This document shows, in pieces, positions 53,367-63,254 of a stretch of 64,000 nt of DNA; position 1 is the stretch's first letter, and the number at the start of each line of letters is the position of its first letter. Under the pieces are notes generated by a model. That model did not search any database and was not told the DNA's origin. It saw only the letters and a program-made list of their open reading frames with translations. Source of the DNA: an uncultured Acidobacteriota bacterium (GTDB lineage: Bacteria > Acidobacteriota > Terriglobia > Bryobacterales > Bryobacteraceae); the NCBI GenBank assembly GCA_902826605.1, contig CADEFM010000009.1, positions 62,001-126,000 on the forward strand. Direction: 5' to 3'. A program made the position numbers and the translations under genes.

Positions 53367-53906
53367 ATGAAAAATCGGATTCGGTCCACCACGATCCTCT
53401 GCGTCCGCCGGGGCGGAAAAGTGGTGATGGCAGGCGACGGGCAGGTGACGCACGGCTCGGAAGTTCTGAAGTCGTCCGCCAAGAAATTGCGCCGCCTGTA
53501 TAACAGCAAGATTCTCGCCGGATTCGCGGGGTCAACTGCAGATGCCTTTGCCCTGTTCACGCGTTTTGAATCGAAGCTGGAACAGCACAATGGAAATCTG
53601 TCGCGGTCGGTAGTGGAGCTCGCCAAGGACTGGCGAACGGATCGCATGTTGCGGCATCTTGAAGCCCTTTTGTTGGTTGCGGACACCACTGGCACCTTTA
53701 TCGTGAGCGGCACGGGCGACGTCATTGACCCGGACCAGGATATCGCCGCCATCGGTTCCGGCGGCGCCTTCGCGAAGTCGGCGGCCGTTGCACTGCTTGA
53801 GAATACGAAACTTTCCGCGCGCGAAATCGTCGAAAAATCAATGGCCATCGCGGGCAAGATCTGCATCTACACGAATGACAGTGTGATTTACGAGGAGCTG
53901 GGTTAA
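53367..53906 (+). CDS. hslV: HslV peptidase of the HslUV protease
   Basis: The proteasome-like peptidase that degrades proteins unfolded by HslU. The 179-residue product has [20 protein letters not shown], whose first Thr (residue 8) is the expected N-terminal nucleophile after removal of MKNRIRS, and [19 protein letters not shown] further on. ATG 53367 is the family-consistent start. It overlaps hslU by one base (TAATG). The 120-base gap to the divergent DUF1549 gene must hold its promoter; no CIRCE element is seen. Confidence 0.95.
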   Translation: MKNRIRSTTILCVRRGGKVVMAGDGQVTHGSEVLKSSAKKLRRLYNSKILAGFAGSTADAFALFTRFESKLEQHNGNLSRSVVELAKDWRTDRMLRHLEALLLVADTTGTFIVSGTGDVIDPDQDIAAIGSGGAFAKSAAVALLENTKLSAREIVEKSMAIAGKICIYTNDSVIYEELG

Positions 53907-55273
53907 TGGTGATCTATCTGCCCGCCCAGGCCGCCGATGACGCTCCGGTTCTGGATGAGCTGACCCCGCGCGAAATCGTGCGCGAGCTGGACAAATATGT
54001 CATCGGACAAGCCGACGCTAAGCGTGCCGTAGCTATCGCGCTGCGCAACCGCATTCGCCGCCAAAAACTGGAACCGGAAATGGCCGAAGAGGTCATGCCG
54101 AAGAACATCCTCATGATCGGGCCTACTGGCGTGGGCAAAACCGAACTTGCACGGAGGCTCGCCAAACTCGCGAATTCGCCGTTCCTCAAAGTGGAAGCCA
54201 GCAAGTTTACCGAAGTGGGCTATGTCGGACGCGACGTCGAATCAATGATCCGGGATCTGGTCGAGATCGCCATCGACATGGTCCGCGAAGAGCGTCTGGA
54301 CGAAGTAGGCGAGCGCGCCGAGCGCAACGCCGAAGAGCGCCTGCTCGACCTGCTGATGCCAGCCCCCGCTCAGGAAGGCGAAGCGGCGGAAAGTATCGAG
54401 CGCTCCCGCGAGAAGCTTCGCGAGCGTCTGCGCGCCGGGAAACTCGACGACCGTACCGTCGAAGTGGATGTGAAGGAACGCGGACCGACGTTTGAGGTCT
54501 CCAGCATCAGCGGCATGGAAGAGATGGACATCAATTTGAAAGATGTCCTGCCGGGTCTCTTCGGAGGCCGAACGAAGAAGCGCAAAATGCGAGTAGCGGA
54601 AGCCATCGACTATCTGATCCAGGAAGAGGAACAGAAATTGGTGGATATGGATCAGGTGACGCGCATCGCCATTGAGCGCGTGGAACGCAGCGGCATCGTG
54701 TTCCTCGACGAAATCGATAAGATCGCCGGGCGCGAGGGCGGGCATGGACCCGACGTAAGCCGCGAAGGTGTCCAACGCGATATTTTGCCCATCGTGGAGG
54801 GAACCACGGTCAACACGCGCTACGGATTCGTGCGCACGGATCATATTCTGTTCATCGCCGCGGGCGCATTCCATGTTTCGAAACCCAGCGACATGATTCC
54901 GGAGCTCCAAGGCCGCTTCCCCATCCGCGTGGAACTGAAATCTCTCACCGAAGAAGATTTCATTCGTATTCTGACGGAGCCTAAGAACGCACTAACCAAG
55001 CAGTATCAGGCGCTGCTCGATACGGAAGGCATCAAGCTGGTCTTCACCGAAGATGCACTTAAGGAGATCGCATCCTTCGCGGCGCAGGTCAATCAGTCCA
55101 CTGAAAACATCGGCGCGCGGCGCTTGCATACTATTCTCGAGAAGCTCTTGGAAGACGTTTCCTTTGACGGGCCGGATCTGAAAAAGAAGAATGTGAAGGT
55201 AGATGCGGCGTACGTGCGCAAGCAACTGGCCGACATCGTCAAAGACCAGGATCTGAGCCGCTACATTTTGTGA
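53906..55273 (+). CDS. hslU: HslU ATPase of the HslUV protease
   Basis: A 455-residue AAA+ unfoldase. [20 protein letters not shown] begins the N domain, [17 protein letters not shown] is Walker A, a typical I-domain insertion follows (residues ~110-245), [13 protein letters not shown] is Walker B, and the late [15 protein letters not shown] is sensor 2. The C-terminal YIL tail that docks into HslV is present. Its stop overlaps the next gene by four bases. Confidence 0.97.
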   Translation: MVIYLPAQAADDAPVLDELTPREIVRELDKYVIGQADAKRAVAIALRNRIRRQKLEPEMAEEVMPKNILMIGPTGVGKTELARRLAKLANSPFLKVEASKFTEVGYVGRDVESMIRDLVEIAIDMVREERLDEVGERAERNAEERLLDLLMPAPAQEGEAAESIERSREKLRERLRAGKLDDRTVEVDVKERGPTFEVSSISGMEEMDINLKDVLPGLFGGRTKKRKMRVAEAIDYLIQEEEQKLVDMDQVTRIAIERVERSGIVFLDEIDKIAGREGGHGPDVSREGVQRDILPIVEGTTVNTRYGFVRTDHILFIAAGAFHVSKPSDMIPELQGRFPIRVELKSLTEEDFIRILTEPKNALTKQYQALLDTEGIKLVFTEDALKEIASFAAQVNQSTENIGARRLHTILEKLLEDVSFDGPDLKKKNVKVDAAYVRKQLADIVKDQDLSRYIL

Positions 55274-56202
55274 GACGGGCCCTTATCGCGGTCGCTTGCG
55301 CCGTTCTGGCCGGATGCGGTTATGTGGGCGATCCGAAACCACCGACACTCGATATCCCGTCCACCATCGCCGACTTACGCGCAATTCAATACGGCGGCAA
55401 GATTTTGGTGGAGTTCACGCTGCCCGCTCTCACTACCGAAGGGCTAACGCTCAACAAAGTGCGGTCCATCGAACTACGCGCAGCGGGAGGAGGCGCAGAA
55501 CGGACGTTCAACATCCCCCCAAAAGATCCCGGCGCGTTCGAGTATGAATTCGATGCAAGCGAATGGGCCGGAAAGCAAGTCACGCTTACGGTGCACGCCA
55601 CCGGACCGAAGGGAAAGACATCGGGGTGGTCAAACGCAGTAGTGGTCGCCGCTGGTCCGCCCCTGGGCATTCCCCGAAATCTGAAGGCCGAAGACGCGCC
55701 GCGCGGTGTTCGTCTCACATGGCAAGGCGATGGACCCGCTTATCGCATATTCCGCTCCAGCGGCGAACTGGCGCCCGCACCCGTGGGCGATGCCATGCAA
55801 CCCGAATACGCCGATGGAGGCGCTGAAAACGGAACGGCGTACCGGTATTTCGTTTTAGCTTTCGATGGGGACACGCGCCAGAGTGAAGCTTCGACGATAG
55901 TGGAAATCACTCCGCGCGACGCATTTCCGCCAGCGGTTCCCGCAGACCTATCCGCGACTGCCGGTGTCGATTCTATTGAGCTTGCGTGGCAACGCAACAC
56001 CGAAACCGATTTCGCCAGTTACAACATCTATCGCTCCACCGACGGCGGGGCGTTCGAACAAATCGCGGGCACCCTCACCGCGCCCACTTACACCGATCGC
56101 GCCTTGGAAACAGGCAAACGCTACCGCTATGCCGTAAGCTCGGTAGACCTTGTCGGAAACGAAAGCCCACGCTCCATAGTGGCGGAAGCGGTCGCGCCGT
56201 AA
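55270..56202 (+). CDS. Fibronectin type III lipoprotein
   Basis: A 310-residue predicted lipoprotein: signal peptide with lipobox LAGC (Cys16) and, after it, about three beta-sandwich units; two show fibronectin III features ([38 protein letters not shown], with the [11 protein letters not shown] strand). The GTG start overlaps hslU (GTGA), so it is made with HslUV, although it acts in the periplasm or outer membrane. The function is unknown; the same three-gene order may be checked in relatives. Confidence 0.85.
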   Translation: MRRALIAVACAVLAGCGYVGDPKPPTLDIPSTIADLRAIQYGGKILVEFTLPALTTEGLTLNKVRSIELRAAGGGAERTFNIPPKDPGAFEYEFDASEWAGKQVTLTVHATGPKGKTSGWSNAVVVAAGPPLGIPRNLKAEDAPRGVRLTWQGDGPAYRIFRSSGELAPAPVGDAMQPEYADGGAENGTAYRYFVLAFDGDTRQSEASTIVEITPRDAFPPAVPADLSATAGVDSIELAWQRNTETDFASYNIYRSTDGGAFEQIAGTLTAPTYTDRALETGKRYRYAVSSVDLVGNESPRSIVAEAVAP

Positions 56203-56203
56203 G

Positions 56204-56304
56204 TTAGTCCGGCAGCTTGAATGCGAGGTATTCGCCGCTATAGCCCGATCCGCTGATCGCCACCACAATTTATTGTTGGCCGTTCACTTGGCGGGCTACC
56301 CGCT
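56204..56304 (-). pseudogene. Fragment of a PQQ dehydrogenase 3' end
   Basis: These ~100 bases match the last ~29 codons of the PQQ dehydrogenase gene at 57058 (offset 854) with about ten substitutions in the first 87 bases, then a short gap and a GGGCTACCCGCT/GGGCGACCCGCT match. The frame still ends FKLPD-stop, but an in-frame TAA replaces the K-Q-Y region, so it is not coding. It abuts the lipoprotein stop and, with the intact end, flanks the CcmH-like gene. Confidence 0.8.
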
Positions 56305-56361
56305 TACGAGAAACGATTCACGGCTTCGTCCAAGAGAAGAGCACACCGGCGCGCTGAAATC

Positions 56362-56817
56362 TCAATCCCGATCCCAGGCGGCATCCAGCTCCGCGATGTG
56401 TGCTGCATCGAGGGCCGTCGCGACGGTGGGCCGTCGCATGCGTTTTAAGAAGAGGAGCAACGCCAATAGGCCTAACCCAAGAGAGACCATGGGTGTCCAG
56501 AAGAGCCACACGCGCGTTGCACCCTCCGGCAGCGCCAGGATGCGCTTGCCGAACTCAGCGACCAGCGCCCCTTTGATCGCAGCATCCGATTGTCCGTCGG
56601 TGACCATACCTTGGATCCTGCTTCGCAACTGGCTGGCGGCTGGCGACTCGTGAACCGTCAGATTCTCACGCCAGCAACAAGGAGACATGAAGCTACTGTA
56701 GAGATTCTCCAAACGGGCATTCCCTGCGCCATAGCCAGCCTGAGCAACGGGTGCGGCCAGAACCAACGCTAGAGTGGCTACTATAAGCGAGAGCGTCATG
56801 GCGATTCTCTTCCGCAA
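56362..56817 (-). CDS. CcmH-like cytochrome c biogenesis protein, PCCW variant
   Basis: A 151-residue exported protein with a signal peptide (residues 6-27), a CcmH-like helical region and a C-terminal membrane helix (~103-126). CcmH normally has LRCxxC to reduce apocytochrome cysteines; here the site reads MSPCCW (adjacent Cys47-Cys48). The rest (SRIQGMVTDGQSDAAIKGAL and FGKRILALPEG) fits the family. No other ccm gene is in the window. It is flanked by duplicated PQQ-dehydrogenase ends. Confidence 0.75.
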   Translation of the reverse strand: MRKRIAMTLSLIVATLALVLAAPVAQAGYGAGNARLENLYSSFMSPCCWRENLTVHESPAASQLRSRIQGMVTDGQSDAAIKGALVAEFGKRILALPEGATRVWLFWTPMVSLGLGLLALLLFLKRMRRPTVATALDAAHIAELDAAWDRD

Positions 56818-57057
56818 GTTTTAGTTTACCAAGAGGGCGCCGCGAACCGCTGCGTTTGGTTATGAGCGAGGCGGGCGGTATGGACATCAAGCTTTCTTAA
56901 GCCTACCCCTAGAACGGGAATGACGACGAGCGCAGTGCGTATGCGCTTCGCAGTCTCATCCATTGCGCGATCACGGGAAGCGCAAGCCATGGCCTATGAT
57001 GGCGTCAAGCGCGAAACCGTGAAGACATCTGTCCTGGATAAATAGAGATGCAGATCT

Positions 57058-59031
57058 CTAATCCGGCAGCTTGAATGCGAGGTATTCGCCGCTATAGCCT
57101 GCTCCGCTGATAGCCACCACAATGTACTGCTTGCCGTTCACCTGGTAGGTCATGGGCGACCCGCTCTGCGGCGCGGGCATGTATACCGCACCGGCGTCTC
57201 TTCCGGTGGCTTTGTCATAGGCGCGCAATAGCGCCCCGCGCCGTCCGTCCGGCTGCGTAGCCATTCCCTTCTCGCCTGCGATCAACAGTGTCTTCGTCAC
57301 CAGTTGCCCGGCCTGGGTGGGGCGGCCCGTGCGGGGGATCACCATTCCCTTAAGAGCTTCGTGATTCCGGACATTGTCTGGGGTGTCCCCGTGAGGCACC
57401 TGCCACAGAATCTCTCCCTTGTTCAGATCGATCGCCGACATCGTCGCATAGGGCGGCTTGATGAGAGGCAGCCCGCGAATGCTGAGCCCGCCCGTGGGAG
57501 CCGCTTCTCCTGGCGCCAGCGTGGGCTGGACTTGTCCCGCAATGTAGTTCATGTCCGATCGATCCCCAGGCGGAATGAGTCCGAGCGCCGTCGCGTTGGT
57601 GTGCGACGACACATAGGCGATGTGCGTCTCGGGATCGTAGGAGCCTCCCGGCCAGTTGGACCCTCCGTTTGCCGTCGCCAGAGTGAGCGTAGCCAAAGGA
57701 CCTCCGGGTGCGCTCACCACCGGCGGAGTGAACATAGGACCTAGCTTGTAGCGCGACGCGAATTTGACAGCCTCCGCCCGCAGTTCCGGCGTGAAATCGA
57801 TGAGATCATCGATCGATGTGCCCTGGCGGTCATAGGCCGGCGGCTTGGTTGGAAACGGTTGCGTGGGCGAGTACCACTCGCTGGGGACGGTCCCCTTCTC
57901 CACCGGTTTCTCGACAATCGGCCAGACGGGCTCGCCGGTCTCACGGTTGAACACATACATGAACGCTTGCTTCGTAGGCTGGGCGACCGCCTTGATGGTC
58001 CTTCCGTTCACGGTAATATCCGCAAGAAGAGGCGCGCACGGATTGTCCATATCCCAGATGCCGTGGTGAATGTATTGGTAGTGCCATTTGCGCGCGCCGG
58101 TGCGCAGGTCCAGCGCCACCAGGCTTTCGCTAAACAGATTGTTGCCAGGCCGGTGGCCTCCATAGTAATCGCCCGTGGACATTTCGACTCCCACATAGAC
58201 CATGTTGAGATCGGGATCCACGGACATCTGTCCCCACGCCCCGGTATTGCCCGTATAGGACCAGGAATCTTGCAGCCATGTATCGAAGCCTACCTCGCCG
58301 TACCTGGGGATGGTGTGGAAAATCCACAGTCGGCGGCCAGTGCGAGCGTCGTAACCACGCACATAGCCCTTGACGTTCGTCTTGCTCTTCGGATTGCCGC
58401 CAGGCCTATGTGCGGCTCCAATGACCACCACGTTGTTCGCGATGATCGGCGCTGAGTGCAGTCCGATATCAGGATTCAGCGGATCAATCGGCTGATCATC
58501 CTCTTCTTTCAGGTCCACCACGCCGCTCTTGCCGAAGGCTGCAACGGGAAGACCGGTTTTCGCGTTCAAGGCGATCATGCGGTACCCGGGCGTGACGTAG
58601 AGGATGCGTTCTTCCGTGCCGTCGGTCCAGTAGGCGAGGCCTCGGCCCGAGAGAATCCGCGGCGCGGCGGCTCCTCGGGCGCCTTCGTTTTCGCTGTATT
58701 TCCACAGCAGTTCGCCGGTGGCGGGATCAAGGGCGATTACGGTTCGGCGCGTCCCGGCCGTCGCATAAAGGACGCCTTTGACCATCAGCGGCGTGCCCTC
58801 AAGGTTGCCTTCAGGCGTGGGACCCAGGTTGTCTGTCTTGAATCGCCAAGCCACTTGCAGCTTGTAAAAATTAGAGGCGTTGATCTGATCGAGCGGCGAA
58901 TAGCGCGCGCTGGTCAGATCCCCGCCGTAGGATGGCCACTCTCCGTTTTTCGTCGAGGACTGTGCCGCCCCGGGCTTCACCGCACACGCCAGCAAGCACG
59001 CCGCAAGAACCGCAGAAGAATTTCGCCTCAT
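57058..59031 (-). CDS. PQQ-dependent dehydrogenase
   Basis: A 657-residue periplasmic quinoprotein with an eight-bladed propeller. A signal peptide (RRNSSAVLAACLLACAVKPG) precedes EWPSYGGDLTSARYSPLDQI, the family start, followed by repeated W-motif segments (IALDPATGELLWKY; VALDLRTGARKWHYQ; MSAIDLNKGEILWQV). The layout fits glucose/quinate-type dehydrogenases without a C-terminal haem domain. The substrate is not evident. ATG 59031 has AAGGAGGT eight bases upstream and is preferred over TTG 59034. A decayed copy of its 3' end is at 56204. Confidence 0.9.
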   Translation of the reverse strand: MRRNSSAVLAACLLACAVKPGAAQSSTKNGEWPSYGGDLTSARYSPLDQINASNFYKLQVAWRFKTDNLGPTPEGNLEGTPLMVKGVLYATAGTRRTVIALDPATGELLWKYSENEGARGAAAPRILSGRGLAYWTDGTEERILYVTPGYRMIALNAKTGLPVAAFGKSGVVDLKEEDDQPIDPLNPDIGLHSAPIIANNVVVIGAAHRPGGNPKSKTNVKGYVRGYDARTGRRLWIFHTIPRYGEVGFDTWLQDSWSYTGNTGAWGQMSVDPDLNMVYVGVEMSTGDYYGGHRPGNNLFSESLVALDLRTGARKWHYQYIHHGIWDMDNPCAPLLADITVNGRTIKAVAQPTKQAFMYVFNRETGEPVWPIVEKPVEKGTVPSEWYSPTQPFPTKPPAYDRQGTSIDDLIDFTPELRAEAVKFASRYKLGPMFTPPVVSAPGGPLATLTLATANGGSNWPGGSYDPETHIAYVSSHTNATALGLIPPGDRSDMNYIAGQVQPTLAPGEAAPTGGLSIRGLPLIKPPYATMSAIDLNKGEILWQVPHGDTPDNVRNHEALKGMVIPRTGRPTQAGQLVTKTLLIAGEKGMATQPDGRRGALLRAYDKATGRDAGAVYMPAPQSGSPMTYQVNGKQYIVVAISGAGYSGEYLAFKLPD

Positions 59032-59116
59032 CAAGCCATACCTCCTTGCGCCACCCCGAGGGGTAACTTTGCGCTCGATGGATTATAGTCCGCTGCGGCG
59101 CCGAAAGCACCCGGCA

Positions 59117-60238
59117 TTAGCGGGCGGAAAATTTGTAAACAGTTGTAGTGCGATAGGTCGCGCCCGGCTTTAGCTCGGTCGTGGGGAAATTGGGCTTATT
59201 GGGAGAGTCAGGATAATGCTGCGTCTCCAGGCAAATCGCGCCACGCCGCCCGAATGTTTTGCCGTCTCTTGCCTGCAGCAACTCCGGCATGTTGTTGCCT
59301 GTATAAAACTGGATTCCCGGCTCAGTGGTCCACACTTCCATCACACGCCCGCTGCCAGGCTCGTAAACTTGGGCAGCCCTAGCCAGGCGGCCATTGCGGC
59401 TTCTCAAGACGTAGTTGTGGTCGTAGCCCTTGCCATATTGAAGCTGTGGATCGTTCTGTCCGATACGCTCGCCAATCGTGTGCGCGCTCGTGAAATCGAA
59501 CGGCGTTCCCTTCACCGGCTTGATTTCTCCTGTTGGAATTGAACCTTGATCCACGGGCGTAAAGCGATCCGCATAAATTGTCACTTGATGCTTCAAAATA
59601 TCGCCTGAACCAGCGCCCCCCAGATTGAAATAGGAGTGATTGGTGAGATTGACGATGGTCGGACGATCTGTCGTTGCGCTGTACTCGATCTTGAATTCGT
59701 TATCCGGCGTTACTGTATATAACACCCTCGCGGACAGCGTTCCTGGATACCCTTCTTCGCCATCTTGACTGACATAAGTAAACTCAAGACTCTTGCCTGC
59801 GGGGCCACTAACCTCACGCGCATTCCAAACGCGCTTGTCGAAACCCTTCGGCCCTCCGTGAAGCGCATTGACCCCGGTATTGGGGGTAAGCTTGTAGGTC
59901 TTGCCCTCCAGCGTGAATTGAGCGCCGCCGATGCGATTTCCGTAGCGGCCAATAATGGCGCCATAGTACCCGCGTATGCGCTGGTACGAGTCTAGATCGC
60001 TCAGGCCAATCACAATGTCTGCATATTTGCCGGAGCGGTCCGGCGCGGTCAGCGAAGTAACGATTCCTCCATAGTTGATCACTTCGGCTTGCATGCCTTT
60101 TGCATTCGAGAGCGTGTAGGCATATACCGGTATTCCATCAGCAGTGGTGCCATAGAATCTGCCCGAATTTTGGGCAAGACCGGCCGAGGCGCAGAGGATG
60201 AGCGATAAGCAGAAGAGAGGTCGCGGGAAGTGTTTCAT
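59117..60238 (-). CDS. galM: Secreted aldose 1-epimerase
   Basis: Mutarotase interconverts alpha and beta anomers of hexoses. The 373-residue product has a signal peptide (FPRPLFCLSLILCASAGLAQ), GYYGAIIGRYGNRIGGAQFT, NTGVNALHGGPKGFDKRVWN, the catalytic His in NLTNHSYFNLGG and a C-terminal acid region (AICLETQHYPDSPNKPNFP). The exported location fits processing of sugars before uptake or oxidation by the adjacent quinoprotein. The frame extends to 60319; ATG 60238 (or 60247) is chosen to start just before the signal peptide. Confidence 0.92.
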   Translation of the reverse strand: MKHFPRPLFCLSLILCASAGLAQNSGRFYGTTADGIPVYAYTLSNAKGMQAEVINYGGIVTSLTAPDRSGKYADIVIGLSDLDSYQRIRGYYGAIIGRYGNRIGGAQFTLEGKTYKLTPNTGVNALHGGPKGFDKRVWNAREVSGPAGKSLEFTYVSQDGEEGYPGTLSARVLYTVTPDNEFKIEYSATTDRPTIVNLTNHSYFNLGGAGSGDILKHQVTIYADRFTPVDQGSIPTGEIKPVKGTPFDFTSAHTIGERIGQNDPQLQYGKGYDHNYVLRSRNGRLARAAQVYEPGSGRVMEVWTTEPGIQFYTGNNMPELLQARDGKTFGRRGAICLETQHYPDSPNKPNFPTTELKPGATYRTTTVYKFSAR

Positions 60239-60308
60239 CAGAGCCATGTTAACTGGTATTCTTGCCGGTGCATAGCTGCTTGTGCCGTCCCGTATTTTTT
60301 GGGATGTC

Positions 60309-61196
60309 TTACTGAACAAGTCTGCGGCCCCTTAACCAGTTCATCAACAACGTGGGCCATTCGCCGAGCGCCGGATCATGCGTCGCCAGGCCTACACCAT
60401 GCGGGCCGTTCTGGAAAATATGCATTTCCGCCGGGACTCCCGCTTTGCGCAGAGCCAGATAATAGGCGACACTATTCTCGGCCGGAACCACGACGTCCGC
60501 ATTGGTCAGAAACAGAAACGTTTGCGGGGTACTCGCGGTGACCGACAGTTCCGCCGAAAGACTTCTTGCAAGCTCCGCCGCGGGCTGATCCCCCAGCAGG
60601 TTGGTTTTTGAGGCCTGGTGGGACCATGGCTCCACCAGAGAAATCACCGGATAGCCAAGGATGGCGAAGTCGGGCCTGCTGCCGGCGCGATCCACTGGGT
60701 CCTGTGCCTGCGGCTTGCCCGCATCGAAATGGGTGGAAACGGTAGCAGCGAGGTGTCCGCCGGCGGAAAATCCCATCACTCCAATGCGATCGGCGGCGAT
60801 GTGCCATTCGGCCGCGTGGGAACGAATCATGCGGATCGCCCTCTGCGCGTCTTCCAGTTCCACCGGATGGTGATAGCGGGGTCCCAACCGGTACTGCAGC
60901 ACGAATGCGGCGACTCCGGCGGAGTTCAGGTAATTTGCCACCTGGCGGCCTTCGTGATTCATAGCGAGAATCCGGTATGAACCGCCTGGAAGGATGATGA
61001 TCGCGGTCATCCCCGGCGGTGTGGTTCGCGGAAGATATGCGGTCATCCTCGGAATATCGATTTCGCCGGCGCCCTGCGCTCCCGGTGCGTCCCTGGCCCA
61101 TAGCGGCATCGTCTGGCCGTCTTGAATGGGCAGCGGCGCCGGCTGTGCCAACGCCAACGATATCGAGAAAATGCAGCCCGGTATGATGCCCTTCAT
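60309..61196 (-). CDS. Secreted esterase (acetyl-xylan-esterase-like)
   Basis: A 295-residue alpha/beta-hydrolase with a short signal peptide (GIIPGCIFSISLALAQ), oxyanion LPGGSYRILAMNHEG, nucleophile GFSAGG (Ser144), late acid in TNADVVVP and His in GPHGVGLA. It resembles the BD-FAE/Axe esterases that remove acetyl or acyl groups from plant polysaccharides. ATG 61196 is preferred over the outer start at 61226. Together with galM and the PQQ dehydrogenase it suggests a carbohydrate-handling block; co-regulation is not shown. Confidence 0.85.
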   Translation of the reverse strand: MKGIIPGCIFSISLALAQPAPLPIQDGQTMPLWARDAPGAQGAGEIDIPRMTAYLPRTTPPGMTAIIILPGGSYRILAMNHEGRQVANYLNSAGVAAFVLQYRLGPRYHHPVELEDAQRAIRMIRSHAAEWHIAADRIGVMGFSAGGHLAATVSTHFDAGKPQAQDPVDRAGSRPDFAILGYPVISLVEPWSHQASKTNLLGDQPAAELARSLSAELSVTASTPQTFLFLTNADVVVPAENSVAYYLALRKAGVPAEMHIFQNGPHGVGLATHDPALGEWPTLLMNWLRGRRLVQ

Positions 61197-61390
61197 TTTC
61201 GAATGCCTCCAATCAATTCTAATCAAACTTCTTTCTAAGGGGCCCGATCACCTGCAGACGACATCGTCCCATTCCATGCATTCTCAAGTCACGGTGTGTT
61301 AAACTCTTCCAATTCCAGGCAAGAGTCGCCCGCTCGTCCAATCTGCTCGCTATTGCTGCCATCGGGAAATGGGAAAACCAGAGGTTTCAT

Positions 61391-63061
61391 GTGATACCCA
61401 AGCCCAGGCCGAATACACCGCTCTCGCCGGGTTCGGAAACACACACCGATAGATCAACGGGGGTGGCGAAATCGAATTTCAGTGTTCATTACCTGGTCGC
61501 CAGCGTTCTCGTCGCAAGCGGTTTGATCGTGGTCTTGCGTGCGGCACTCGGACCTTTTCGATGGATCGTCTCGGTCAACAATCCCCTCACGGCGGAGAGC
61601 TGGTTCGGAGTTGCGGCCGCGCTGTCTGTCGCAATGTATTCTCGCGAAGCGAGACCCAGCCGAAATGAATCGCTTTCGAAACCGAAGCTGCGGCTTGTGG
61701 CATTAGTTCTTCTCGCCGTCACCGCCGTTGTGTGGGGAAGAGCCTTGAACTTTCCTTTCATCGCGGACGATTATTACCACATCACAAACGGGATCCACGC
61801 TGACCTCTGGTCGCTGCCACACTTATTCGCCGCTCCCGCGAAAGACCTATTCTTCAGACCCTTTGGCCTGGCTGCATATGCCGTAGAGGCGCACATCTGG
61901 GGAATCAATCGATATGCCTGGCATGCGGCTTCCCTGTTTCTCCACTTCAGTTGCAGCTTCCTGGTCTTTCTGTTGATCATCCGTTTTGGCGCGGAGAAGT
62001 GGAGCGCGATGGCAGGCGCTCTTTTGTTTCTGGTGCACGGTTCGCGGCCCGAGGCAGTCTTCTGGACCGGGGCTCAATTCGATCTTTGGGCAACGTTGTT
62101 TTTTCTGATCGCGTTCCTCGCTTTCGATTCTTGGTTGCGCGACGGACTCCGGCCCAGCGCGGCCGTTTGTTTTGCCGCGTTGCTCTGCGCATTCATGAGT
62201 AAAGAGTCAGCCTATGTCGCACCCCTGGCTTTTCTTTTCTCCCCTTCGCTCATCCACCGTAAATGGAGGGAACGATGGATGCGAACAGTCCCAGTTTTTC
62301 TGCTTGCCGCCGTTTGCTTCTGTTATCGCTGGGTGATCCTCGGTGGTATCGGCGGCTACAGGGACAGCGGCCAGCGGCCTTTTATTTTTTCGATAGGTTG
62401 GCGTACTCTCAAGGGATTGACTGCCCGATTGGGTGCGATTCTCACGTTCCCTATCAATTGGTCCAAGCCGATCGAGTGGTGGTTGGTTGTTTTGATGATT
62501 CTTGGGCTCTGCGCGGTGGCGATCCTCATTAGAGCCAGAGCGAGCCGTGATCGGCTGGCCGCGGGAGCTGGCTTGCTTTTGGTCAGCGTCTTGCCGGTCC
62601 ACGAATTTCTATTGATCAGTCCCGATCTTGAAAAGTCGCGAGTGCTCTACCTGCCCTTGATCGGAGTATGCCTGATCTTTCAATCGTTGCTCCAGGCCTT
62701 GGGACAGCGCGCAGCCTCTATTGCCGCGATATGCCTGCTTGCGTTCGAGGCCGGAGCCATCGAACACAATCTTTCGGTTTGGGGCCAGAACGGCCGACTG
62801 GCGGAACAAACTTGCGCCACTGTAGCCCGGCAGCTTTCTTCGTCGTCGGATCGTCTTGTGCTTTCCGATGTCCCGAACGTCATCGATGGCGTCTACTTTC
62901 TGCACACGGGTTTGAGGAACTGCATCGAATGGGCGGCGGGTCGTCCGCTTCCGGATCTCAAGATCCACAGTGAGCCTTGGGCCCCCGCGGTGCTGGAGCC
63001 GCCGGACCTTGTCTGGAACGATTCGAGCCGCGCATTCGTACGTCCTGCAAAGATTCCATGA
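61391..63061 (+). CDS. Polytopic membrane protein, GT-C-like
   Basis: A 556-residue integral membrane protein with about ten or eleven hydrophobic helices. After the first helices it has the loop NFPFIADDYYHITNG with adjacent Asp residues, a layout seen in GT-C glycosyltransferases that use polyprenyl-phosphate sugars, and LFLVHGSRPEAVFWTGAQFD. No closer family is recognised. The GTG start at 61391 is weakly supported; a later in-frame start near 61461 is possible. Glycosyl transfer is a tentative inference. Confidence 0.65.
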   Translation: MIPKPRPNTPLSPGSETHTDRSTGVAKSNFSVHYLVASVLVASGLIVVLRAALGPFRWIVSVNNPLTAESWFGVAAALSVAMYSREARPSRNESLSKPKLRLVALVLLAVTAVVWGRALNFPFIADDYYHITNGIHADLWSLPHLFAAPAKDLFFRPFGLAAYAVEAHIWGINRYAWHAASLFLHFSCSFLVFLLIIRFGAEKWSAMAGALLFLVHGSRPEAVFWTGAQFDLWATLFFLIAFLAFDSWLRDGLRPSAAVCFAALLCAFMSKESAYVAPLAFLFSPSLIHRKWRERWMRTVPVFLLAAVCFCYRWVILGGIGGYRDSGQRPFIFSIGWRTLKGLTARLGAILTFPINWSKPIEWWLVVLMILGLCAVAILIRARASRDRLAAGAGLLLVSVLPVHEFLLISPDLEKSRVLYLPLIGVCLIFQSLLQALGQRAASIAAICLLAFEAGAIEHNLSVWGQNGRLAEQTCATVARQLSSSSDRLVLSDVPNVIDGVYFLHTGLRNCIEWAAGRPLPDLKIHSEPWAPAVLEPPDLVWNDSSRAFVRPAKIP

Positions 63062-63254
63062 GTGGGCAGCGGCGCCAAGCGCATCGCCAGAATCGAAATT
63101 GTCCGTGACCTACCCTTTGCATCTGGAAAACGAAAATTTCTTCGCCACCATCTGCTTTCGCGTCGTTCTGCTGGTATAGAATTAATAAAATCACGTGCCC
63201 GGCGCAGCGATCAAGAAGCTGGGGCACAGAAACTGTTGGAAAGGGAATCAGTCA

